Below are positions 1 to 5,879 of a stretch of 5,923 nucleotides of DNA, piece by piece. Origin of the DNA: DASSTJ01 sp035707965 (lineage in GTDB: Bacteria > Actinomycetota > Actinomycetes > Actinomycetales > Angustibacteraceae); the NCBI GenBank assembly GCA_035707965.1, contig DASSTJ010000020.1, forward strand, positions 1-5,923. The letters run 5' to 3'. Numbering within the stretch: position 1 is the stretch's first letter; each line of letters opens with the position of its first letter. A program made the position numbers and the translations under genes. The notes beneath the pieces are model-generated. The model searched no databases, had not been told where the DNA came from, and saw only the letters and a program-made list of their open reading frames with translations.

Positions 1-1512
1 CACGTAGTCGGCGGTGCGCTTGTCGATGTCCGTCTCCTGCGCGGCTGCGGTCAGCATCTTCGAGATCTCGCTGTCGGAGCCGAGGCCGAACTGCGGCTGG
101 TCGCCCTTGAAGAAGGTGCCGACGAAGTTGTCCGGGTCACCGAAGTCGCCGGTCCAGCCGAGCAGGTAGAGCGGCGCCTTGCCGGCCTGCGCGGTCGTGA
201 GGTAGCCGCTCGACCACGGGGCCGACTTCGGGACGACCTTGAAGCCCACGGCCTCGAGGTCGGCCTTGAACGCCTGGAAGTTCGCCACCGGGTCGGGCAT
301 GTACGGGCGCGACACGTTGGTCGGGTACCAGAACGTCAGGGTCGGGTTGCTGACCCCGGACTCGGCGATGAGCTGCTTCGCCTTGGCCGGGTCGTAGTTG
401 TACGTCGGCACGTCGTTCGAGTAGCCGAACAGCGAGGGCGGCATGAACTCCTTGGCCACCTCGGCACCCGGGCCGTACTTGGCCTTGATGAGGGCCTCGC
501 GGTTGAGGGCGTAGGCGATGGCCTGCCGGATCTTCGGGTTGTCCAGCGGCTTCTGCTTCACGTTGAAGCCCAGGTAGGCCACGTTGAAGGAGGGCCGCTC
601 GAGGATCTGGAAGTTGGCCTGCTTCAACGGGTCGATGTCACCGGGGGCGACGTTGTCGAAGCCGTCGATGGCGCCGGACTGCAGCGCCTGCCGCCGGGCG
701 CCGTTGTCGGCGATCGGCTTGATGATGATCTCCTTGAGCGCCGGCTTCTTGCCCCAGTAGTCGTCGTTGCGGGTGAGCACGAGCTTGTCGCCGCGCGTCC
801 AGCTGACGAACTTGAACGGGCCGGTGCCAGTCGGGTGCTCGTTGCCGTACGAGCCGGTGAACTGCGGCTGGTCCGGCGAGCCGCCCACCTTGTCGGCGTC
901 GTACTTCTTCAGCGCGTCCGGGCTGCCGAACGCGAACGACGGCAGGCTCAGGGCGCTGATGAACGCCGAGTTCGGGGCGTTGAGGTTGATGACGGCCGTG
1001 TCGTCGGACGGCGCCTCGCACGACTTGTAGAGGCTGTCGGACGCCTTGTCCTTGAAGGCGCCGAAGACCGTCTGGAAGTAGTACGCGGACGTCTGCTGGA
1101 TCGGGTCGGTGAAGTTGAACCAGCGGTCGAAGTTGAAGCAGACCGCGGCAGCGTTGAACGGCGTGCCGTCGGTGAACTTCACGCCCGTCTGCAGCTTGAA
1201 CGTCCAGGTCTTGCCGCCGTCCGACGCCTCCCAGCTCTTCGCGAGCTGGGGCTGGATCTCGGTGCTCGACGGCTTGGTGGTGACCAGGCCCTCGAAGATC
1301 TGCCGGATCGGTCGCAGCGACTCACCGTCGCTGACGAACGCGCCGTCCAGGGTCACCGGGTCGGAGGAGGCGCCGTAGACGAAGGTGGCACCCTCTCCGC
1401 CGCTCCCCTTGGAGCCCGACGTGCCGGAGTCGCCGCCACCACAGGCGGTCACCGTCAGGGCAACCGCGGCCGCGACGGCCAGCAGCCTCCCACCGTGAGT
1501 CATCCCTCGCAT
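1..1512 (-). CDS. Peptide-type ABC transporter substrate-binding lipoprotein (SBP family 5), 3' end missing
   Basis: Extracytoplasmic solute receptor of a peptide/nickel-type ABC importer (DppA/OppA-like, SBP_bac_5), tethered outside the membrane and delivering ligand to permeases not in this window. The window holds 504 residues and the frame is open at position 1. Family members are usually about 530-560 residues, so a short C-terminus is missing. Residues 1-23 form a lipoprotein signal peptide with Arg2 and Arg9, a hydrophobic core and lipobox VTAC (Cys24, codon 1443-1441), followed by a Gly/Ser-rich linker to about residue 42. Family landmarks are FEGL (73-76), LAKSWEASDGGKTWTFKL (90-107), GVKFTDGTPF (110-119), GTGPFKF (229-235) and, near the end, GWTGDFGDPDNF. 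Cys125 and Cys165 could form a disulfide. ATG 1512 is chosen because AAGGA lies 8 bases upstream; ATGs at 1521, 1518 and 1503 are alternatives. GC3 is very high. The transported ligand cannot be inferred. Confidence 0.93.
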   Translation of the reverse strand, partial: MRGMTHGGRLLAVAAAVALTVTACGGGDSGTSGSKGSGGEGATFVYGASSDPVTLDGAFVSDGESLRPIRQIFEGLVTTKPSSTEIQPQLAKSWEASDGGKTWTFKLQTGVKFTDGTPFNAAAVCFNFDRWFNFTDPIQQTSAYYFQTVFGAFKDKASDSLYKSCEAPSDDTAVINLNAPNSAFISALSLPSFAFGSPDALKKYDADKVGGSPDQPQFTGSYGNEHPTGTGPFKFVSWTRGDKLVLTRNDDYWGKKPALKEIIIKPIADNGARRQALQSGAIDGFDNVAPGDIDPLKQANFQILERPSFNVAYLGFNVKQKPLDNPKIRQAIAYALNREALIKAKYGPGAEVAKEFMPPSLFGYSNDVPTYNYDPAKAKQLIAESGVSNPTLTFWYPTNVSRPYMPDPVANFQAFKADLEAVGFKVVPKSAPWSSGYLTTAQAGKAPLYLLGWTGDFGDPDNFVGTFFKGDQPQFGLGSDSEISKMLTAAAQETDIDKRTADYV

Positions 1513-1520
1513 GAGCATCA

Positions 1521-1525
1521 TCCTT
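1521..1525 (-). promoter_or_regulatory. Ribosome binding site deciding the lipoprotein start
   Basis: Four in-frame ATG codons crowd the start (1521, 1518, 1512, 1503). The minus strand reads AAGGA at 1525-1521, overlapping the first ATG and 8 bases from the ATG at 1512. The first two ATGs have no room for a Shine-Dalgarno of their own, so 1512 is the best-placed start. Confidence 0.6.
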
Positions 1526-1569
1526 GTGGACGCAGGGTTGTCGCCGACCCCGGTTTGGAGTCGGGCATG

Positions 1570-1575
1570 ACCCTA
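1570..1575 (-). promoter_or_regulatory. Candidate -10 box for the lipoprotein gene
   Basis: The minus strand reads TAGGGT, which fits the actinobacterial TAnnnT -10 pattern. It would start transcription near 1563 and give a leader of about 50 bases before the ATG at 1512. The -35 region 17-18 bases upstream (GTCCGA or TGGTCC) is poor, but it lies inside the palindrome at 1593-1606, so an activator or repressor could compensate. This is a sequence-pattern call only. Confidence 0.35.
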
Positions 1576-1592
1576 GTCGCAGCGTCCACCAT

Positions 1593-1606
1593 TCGGACCA
1601 GTCCGA
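1593..1606. promoter_or_regulatory. Perfect palindrome TCGGAC-CA-GTCCGA, candidate operator
   Basis: Two 6-base arms are perfectly complementary around a 2-base centre. The site covers the expected -35 position of the candidate promoter upstream of the transporter lipoprotein, where a dimeric regulator would act. The arms are short, so chance is a real alternative in GC-rich DNA. Confidence 0.35.
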
Positions 1607-1644
1607 TGCCAAGTCGTGACGCTACTGAGGCGTACGCAGGCGGA

Positions 1645-1689
1645 TGGTGGCAGCGAGAGCGCAGCTGTAGCGGCGTGCCGCTGCCACCA
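1645..1689 (-). terminator. Stem-loop after the cyclase gene, possible terminator
   Basis: An 11-base perfect inverted repeat (TGGTGGCAGCG at 1645-1655 and CGCTGCCACCA at 1679-1689) encloses a 23-base loop. It begins 15 bases past the stop codon of the diguanylate cyclase gene, where a terminator would sit. No T-run follows on the minus strand, as is common for actinobacterial hairpin terminators, so a role in mRNA 3'-end stability is equally possible. Confidence 0.5.
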
Positions 1690-1703
1690 CTCCGCTGTGG
1701 GGG

Positions 1704-2807
1704 TCAGCCCACGGTCACGAGCTCGGACGTCGGCGCCGGGGCGCGGTGCACCACCACGCGGTCGCGTCCGGCGTGCTTCGCCTCGTACAGCGCCGCGTCG
1801 GCCCACGCGAGGGTCTGCTCGACCGAGGTGCCCTCGACGTGGGAGCAGACCCCGGCCGACCAGGTGATGTCCGGGTGCAGCAGCTGCCAGCTGGCACGCA
1901 GCCGGGCCATGGCCGGAGCCGCGCGGTGCGGCACGGTGGCGACAGCACCTGGCGAGCTCACCGACGTCCGGTGCGGACGGCGGAGGAGCAGCACGAACTC
2001 CTCTCCGCCGAGGCGCGCGACCAGGTCGCCGCCGCGGACGACAGCGGTGAGCGTGGCGGCGAGGTCGATGAGCACGCGGTCGCCCGCGTCATGGCCGCGG
2101 CTGTCGTTGACCTGCTTGAAGTGGTCGACGTCCAGCACCACGACCACGTCCCCGCCGCTCATCCCATCCAGCTCGCGCTGGAGAGTCCGGCGGTTGGCCA
2201 GGCCGGTCAGGGGGTCGGTGCCGGCCTGCTGGCTCAGGTCCTCGGTACGCGCTGCGACCTGCTTCGCCCGCACGGCTAGCACGTCGCCGAGCACGACCCA
2301 GACCACGAGGGCGAGCCCGAGACGCACCGCCTTCTGCTCGTCGAACGGGAGGTTGATGACGGCCCAGACGGCTCCCGCGTACGGCGCCAGCAGCCAGGCC
2401 GTGCCGGCCTTCTGCGTGACGCCGACGAACATGAACCACAGCGTGAACATCGAGAGGTACGCCGGGCCCGCCGCGGGCGCCAGGAACCCGATGAGGGCGA
2501 GGAGCGACAGTCCGGCGATGGGATAGGCCAAGGTCGCCCGGCGTGGGAGCCGGTCCCAGGGCAGGCGTTCGGTGACCGTCGCCATCAGCAGCATCAGAGC
2601 GACCGTCGCGGGCATCCAGAGGCCGAACCGGTCCGGGCGCCGGTTGTCGACGTACCAGCCGGTCGACGCGACGACGACCGCGCAGAACAGCATGAGCCAC
2701 CGACCGAGGCGCGCGGCGTCCCGGGCGGTCGTGATCTCCACGACGGCACCCAGGTGCAGCGAGCGACGGGCACGGACGGCGAGCTTCTTCACCGACACAC
2801 TCATCAC
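1704..2807 (-). CDS. Membrane-bound GGDEF diguanylate cyclase
   Basis: Predicted to make cyclic di-GMP from two GTP at the inner face of the membrane. Numbering is from GTG 2807 (367 residues); the adjacent ATG 2804 is equally likely. About six transmembrane segments are visible (near 34-53, 61-79, 91-110, 114-131, 133-152, 160-178), forming an unassigned sensor region. The GGDEF domain spans about 190-352: DPLTGLANRR (198-207), metal/nucleotide loop DVDHFKQVND (226-235), I-site RGGD (258-261) exactly five residues before the catalytic GGEEF (267-271), and ADAALYEAKHAGRDRV (336-351). All expected active-site residues are present, so activity with product inhibition is likely. Residues 276-286 are atypical and may reflect compensating frameshifts (see findings). 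The gene begins one base after the stop of the GGDEF-EAL gene and has no clear Shine-Dalgarno, suggesting reinitiation within one operon. Confidence 0.93.
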   Translation of the reverse strand: MMSVSVKKLAVRARRSLHLGAVVEITTARDAARLGRWLMLFCAVVVASTGWYVDNRRPDRFGLWMPATVALMLLMATVTERLPWDRLPRRATLAYPIAGLSLLALIGFLAPAAGPAYLSMFTLWFMFVGVTQKAGTAWLLAPYAGAVWAVINLPFDEQKAVRLGLALVVWVVLGDVLAVRAKQVAARTEDLSQQAGTDPLTGLANRRTLQRELDGMSGGDVVVVLDVDHFKQVNDSRGHDAGDRVLIDLAATLTAVVRGGDLVARLGGEEFVLLLRRPHRTSVSSPGAVATVPHRAAPAMARLRASWQLLHPDITWSAGVCSHVEGTSVEQTLAWADAALYEAKHAGRDRVVVHRAPAPTSELVTVG

Positions 2808-2811
2808 GTCA
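2802..2811 (-). other. Stop-start junction of the two c-di-GMP genes
   Basis: The minus strand reads TGACGTGATG. It holds the TGA stop of the GGDEF-EAL gene (2811-2809), one base, then GTG (2807-2805) and ATG (2804-2802) in the frame of the cyclase. No good Shine-Dalgarno precedes it, and an in-frame TGA at 2816-2814 rules out a start further upstream. This arrangement favours translational coupling by terminating ribosomes. Confidence 0.7.
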
Positions 2812-5196
2812 GCTCATCGGCCCCGCGGGCGCGGTGGTTGAGCGGTCAACGGTCCCTTTCGTCCCCTCGCGTGTGGGCACGCGGGGCTCGGGCAGGGGCG
2901 GCACCTCGGCGACGCCGTAGACGTGGTGCGCGCGGGCGAGCTCGGTGATCTGCTCGGCCGGGACGCCGGGGCTGAACAGGAACCCCTGGCCCAGCTCGCA
3001 GCCCAGCGCCTGGGCGGCGCGGAGGTGCTCGATGGTCTCGATGCCCTCGGCGATGGTCTGCAGGTCGAGGGCGGCGGCCATCTGCATGACCGACTCCATG
3101 AGCGCCGTGGTGCGCACGTCCGTCGCCATGGACTGCACGAACTCGCGGTCGATCTTGACGACGTCCGCGGCGAAGCGCCGCAGGTAGCGCAGCGACGAGT
3201 AGCCGGTGCCGTAGTCGTCGATCGCGACCGAGACGCCGCTGTCGCGGAAGGCCGCGACCATGCGGGCGGCGAGCTCGAGGTCCTGCATCAGGGCACCCTC
3301 GGTGATCTCGAGCACGAGCAGGTCGCGCTCGAGCCCGTGCGCGTCGAGCAGGTCGGCGACGGTCATGGGGAGGTCGTCGTCGATGAGCTGCCGCGGTGAC
3401 AGGTTGACGCCCATGGCGAGCCGGACGTCGGGTGCGACCCGCTTCCACGCGCTGAGGTCACGCAGGGCGGTCTTCAGCACGTGCTCGCCCAGAACCGTCA
3501 CGGTGCCGACCTGCTCGGACAGGGGGATGAAGTGGTCCGGTCGGATGTTGCCGAGCTCCGGGTGGTTCCAGCGCAGCAGCGCCTCGACGCCTCGAATGCG
3601 GCCGCTGCTGAGCTCGATGATCGGCTGGTAGACGACGTGGAACTGGCGGAGGTCGGGGTGGCTGATCTCGTCGCGCAGCTGGATGAGACTCGCCGCCCGG
3701 GCGCGCTCGGCGCCGGTGAGGATCACGTACGGCACCTGCACGTTGTCCTTGCTGGCCTTCGCCTGGTACATCGCGACGTCGGCGTGGGCCAGCAGGTGGT
3801 GCGCGTCTGGGCCCTTGGCGCGCCCGGGACTGCGCTCGTCGAGCACGACGCCGATGCTGGGGCGCACGGTGAAGTTGCGGCGGTCGAGAGTGAGGGGCAC
3901 GGCGAACGCCTCGGTCACGGCCTCGGCCAGGGCGTGGCCGCCGTCCGACGCCTCAGGCTGGCAGACGGCGAACTCGTCACCGCCGAGCCGTGCGATCACG
4001 GCTCTGGGCAGCGCGACCGTCAGGGCTCGCCCGCACTCTCGCAGCAGCCAGTCGCCGGTGCTGTGGCCGTGAGTGTCGTTGACGTCCTTGAAGTCGTTGA
4101 GGTCGAGCACCGCGACCGCGATGGGGTGGTTCGCCGGGTCGGCCAGCAGGCGGGCGACCTCGTCGACGAAGGCGGTGCGGTTGCCGAGGCCGGTGAGGGC
4201 GTCGCGGCGCGCCTCGGCGACGGCGGCCCGCTCGCGGGTCTCGAGGTCGCGGACGAGCGTGGCGTTCTCCCGCACCGAGATGACGTGCCGGGCGAGGATC
4301 GTGAGGCCGATGAGCAGGATCGGCACCATCTGCGCGCGGGTGTAGGGCCGATGGCTCAGGTAGCTGATGGCCCCGACCAGCACGGCGAGCAGGACCGGCG
4401 TGAAGGGCAGGACGACCTCGCCGATGAAGCTGGGCATCCAGATCTGCTGCTGCTCACGGGTGGCAGCGACTGCCGGCGTGCGGGTCATCGAACCGCACAG
4501 CATCACGACGAGTCCCACCTGGTAGAGCGCCGCGATCCAGCTCGTCGGCGAGTAGGTGTCGTTCCAGGCCCAGACGAAGAACAGCACGTCGGCGGCGACG
4601 AAGATGCCGAGGCCCACTCCCACGCTGACCGTGAAGGTCCGCAGGTTCGCCGAGACGCGGGGAAGGACGGTGACCAGGACGGCCAGGACGAAGATCGGGA
4701 TGACGATGAAGCCGCCGATGCCGATGCGCTCGCCGTCGGTGAGGCGGCTGATCCCGCGCGGCTCGATGACCAGGGCCAGCGCCAGGTACCACAGGGACGC
4801 GGCTGCGATCGAGCCGTTCGCGACGGCACGCAGCCGGCCACCCTTGCGCCCCGGGATGATCAGGAGCGCGGTGACCGTGAAGGGCACGTACGCCAGCTCG
4901 AGCCACTGCGACCAGCTGCCGGTCTCCACCGGAGCGCTCGTCGTGAGCGCGATGACGGTGGCCGCGACCCCGCTCGTGGCCCCAGCGAGGATGCCGGCGG
5001 CGAAGATGCGTCGGATGCGCGGGATGGCGTCACCACGGCGTGCCCGCCACAGCAGCGCGGCGGCGGCCAGGAGGGCGGTCACGGTGCGGACGGCGTAGGA
5101 GGCTGTCGTGGACAGCGTGACGGCGTACGCGGTGACGCCGGCGAGCAGGAGCCAGCCCAGCAGGGCATGGCGGCGCAGACGTCCGGCGAAGGTCAC
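2809..5196 (-). CDS. Membrane GGDEF-EAL protein (c-di-GMP phosphodiesterase, possibly bifunctional)
   Basis: A 795-residue protein of cyclic-di-GMP turnover. Residues 1-310 carry about ten transmembrane segments (near 11-29, 33-50, 64-85, 98-114, 125-144, 158-178, 187-210, 218-235, 260-280, 288-306) and match no sensor domain I can name. A short charged helix (about 308-330) leads into the GGDEF domain (330-490): DALTGLGNR (332-340), DLNDFKDVND (365-374) and intact GGDEF (405-409). The I-site position (396-399) reads LPRA, not RxxD. The EAL domain (about 505-755) keeps the catalytic set: E538 of EAL, N598, E630/E633 of LEITE, D660/D661 of DDYGTGYSSL, K681, E717 of AEGIE and Q737 of GQGF. Hydrolysis to pGpG is therefore likely; cyclase activity is possible but unproven. 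The tail after 760 is proline-rich and probably disordered. GTG 5196 is the start because an in-frame TGA lies at 5217-5215. There is no strong Shine-Dalgarno. Confidence 0.95.
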   Translation of the reverse strand: MTFAGRLRRHALLGWLLLAGVTAYAVTLSTTASYAVRTVTALLAAAALLWRARRGDAIPRIRRIFAAGILAGATSGVAATVIALTTSAPVETGSWSQWLELAYVPFTVTALLIIPGRKGGRLRAVANGSIAAASLWYLALALVIEPRGISRLTDGERIGIGGFIVIPIFVLAVLVTVLPRVSANLRTFTVSVGVGLGIFVAADVLFFVWAWNDTYSPTSWIAALYQVGLVVMLCGSMTRTPAVAATREQQQIWMPSFIGEVVLPFTPVLLAVLVGAISYLSHRPYTRAQMVPILLIGLTILARHVISVRENATLVRDLETRERAAVAEARRDALTGLGNRTAFVDEVARLLADPANHPIAVAVLDLNDFKDVNDTHGHSTGDWLLRECGRALTVALPRAVIARLGGDEFAVCQPEASDGGHALAEAVTEAFAVPLTLDRRNFTVRPSIGVVLDERSPGRAKGPDAHHLLAHADVAMYQAKASKDNVQVPYVILTGAERARAASLIQLRDEISHPDLRQFHVVYQPIIELSSGRIRGVEALLRWNHPELGNIRPDHFIPLSEQVGTVTVLGEHVLKTALRDLSAWKRVAPDVRLAMGVNLSPRQLIDDDLPMTVADLLDAHGLERDLLVLEITEGALMQDLELAARMVAAFRDSGVSVAIDDYGTGYSSLRYLRRFAADVVKIDREFVQSMATDVRTTALMESVMQMAAALDLQTIAEGIETIEHLRAAQALGCELGQGFLFSPGVPAEQITELARAHHVYGVAEVPPLPEPRVPTREGTKGTVDRSTTAPAGPMS

Positions 5197-5213
5197 GCCT
5201 GTACATCGGCACG

Positions 5214-5244
5214 ATCACTGCCGAACCTGACCCGAACGGGTCAA
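5214..5244 (-). promoter_or_regulatory. Candidate promoter of the c-di-GMP operon
   Basis: The minus strand has TTGACC (5244-5239), a good -35 box. At 19 bases spacing it has AGTGAT (5219-5214), a poor -10 sharing only three positions with TATAAT. The predicted transcript would start near 5207, about 11 bases before the GTG start, which fits the absence of a strong Shine-Dalgarno. The palindrome at 5228-5243 overlaps the -35 box and the spacer. The rest of the 203-base gap shows only weak stems and no gene. Confidence 0.35.
5228..5243. promoter_or_regulatory. Perfect 16-base palindrome TGACCCG-AA-CGGGTCA, candidate operator
   Basis: Two 7-base arms are exactly complementary around a 2-base centre, about 32-47 bases upstream of the GGDEF-EAL start codon. 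The site shares bases with the TTGACC box, a position suited to repression by a dimeric helix-turn-helix regulator. The 2-base centre is too short to be an RNA terminator loop without losing base pairs, so a protein-binding DNA site is the better reading. Confidence 0.5.
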
Positions 5245-5399
5245 CGTGTGCGGAGCCCCGCCGGACGTGAGCCCATGGCTTACGAACGCACCCATCGGGC
5301 CGCTGATGCGCCGGCCTGCCTCGCCCAAGGCGCGGCGACCGGCAGCACGGCTGGTGCGCCAGTCAGGACGACCTACGCTGCGCACACCCCCGGGCCCGG

Positions 5400-5879
5400 C
5401 TACCGGATCCGAGTGGCGGGACTGCCCGCCCACGTCTCGCCTGCACCTGTGGACGTTGATAGAACGGCGTTCGCGCCGACAACGGTGCCTCGGCGCACGA
5501 TCGTGGGTTTGCCGTTCCTTCCCAAGATCACCGCCCCCGTGCAGAGCACGACCTCATCCTCGATGACGACGCCCCCGTAGCTGGGATCCGCACCCTTGTA
5601 CCCATCAGCGCGACCAATGGTCACGCCGTGGTACATGGTCACTCGATCTCCGATCGTTGTCGCTGGATGAATGACCACGCCGCCGGTCGCATGCGGCATG
5701 GAGAACGCGCGACCGATACGCACGGCGGCCGGCACATGGACCCCGAGCAAGAGCAAGATCAAGCGGGCACATCGGCCGACAACAGGAACCCCCTGGGCAC
5801 GGACGAGGATCACGACCAAGCGGTCCAAGGCCGTGTCGCCAGGTCTTGCGGCTGCCTCAGCAATCACATTCGCCAACAT
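5400..5879 (-). CDS. Left-handed beta-helix acyltransferase, serine-acetyltransferase-like/WcaB type
   Basis: A probable acetyl-CoA-dependent O-acyltransferase of 159 residues; the acceptor is unknown. Residues 1-47 form a helical, hydrophobic N-terminus and about 50-159 carry imperfect hexapeptide repeats (for example VRIGRA, TTIGDR, VTIGRA, RGTVVGANAVL), ending in the family-typical GSPATRIR. PHATGGVVI (62-70) aligns with the DHATG motif of CysE, making His63 the likely catalytic base. The CysE Asp that pairs with it aligns with a His (VHVP, 47-50). Length and layout resemble colanic-acid WcaB more than CysE, which has a longer N-terminal domain, so a sugar or polysaccharide acceptor is inferred. 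ATG 5879 matches the usual start of WcaB-type proteins as I recall them. The frame stays open to the window edge but shows no other ATG or GTG start. GC3 is about 72%, well below the neighbours, hinting at transfer. Confidence 0.85.
   Translation of the reverse strand: MLANVIAEAAARPGDTALDRLVVILVRAQGVPVVGRCARLILLLLGVHVPAAVRIGRAFSMPHATGGVVIHPATTIGDRVTMYHGVTIGRADGYKGADPSYGGVVIEDEVVLCTGAVILGRNGKPTIVRRGTVVGANAVLSTSTGAGETWAGSPATRIR

Noticed and set aside
2..1021. Other minus-strand open frames inside the lipoprotein gene (for example 638-1021)
   Set aside because: Their translations are Arg-rich with no motif, and they conflict with the continuous 504-residue frame showing SBP family landmarks throughout.
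835..2526. 563-codon open frame on the plus strand
   Set aside because: It lies opposite the lipoprotein and cyclase genes, crosses their intergenic gap, and its translation is Arg/Val/Gly-rich with no family motif. The minus-strand frames carry the recognisable domains. It is open only because of high GC.
5266..5284. CGTGAGCC-CAT-GGCTTACG near-palindrome as a hairpin or operator
   Set aside because: It has one mismatch on the minus-strand RNA and lies about 70 bases upstream of the candidate -10 and start region of the GGDEF-EAL gene. There is nothing beyond the inverted repeat to support a role.
5390..5399. CCGGGCCCGG palindrome immediately after the acyltransferase stop as a terminator
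   Set aside because: A self-complementary 10-mer with no loop cannot form a useful RNA hairpin, no T-run follows, and such GC palindromes are frequent by chance here.
5215..5433. Possible 72-residue minus-strand gene between the acyltransferase and the GGDEF-EAL gene
   Set aside because: It overlaps the end of the acyltransferase gene out of frame, has Arg/Gly-rich composition with no motif, and covers the palindrome and promoter region.
3481..5580. 699-codon open frame on the plus strand
   Set aside because: It is antisense to the GGDEF-EAL gene, with a low-complexity Asp/Gly/Arg/Ala-rich translation, and it runs through the intergenic gap into the acyltransferase gene. The opposite strand has a complete set of catalytic motifs.
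5400..5879. CysE serine acetyltransferase of cysteine biosynthesis
   Set aside because: The protein lacks the long CysE N-terminal helical domain, the catalytic Asp is not conserved, and no cysK is visible next to it.
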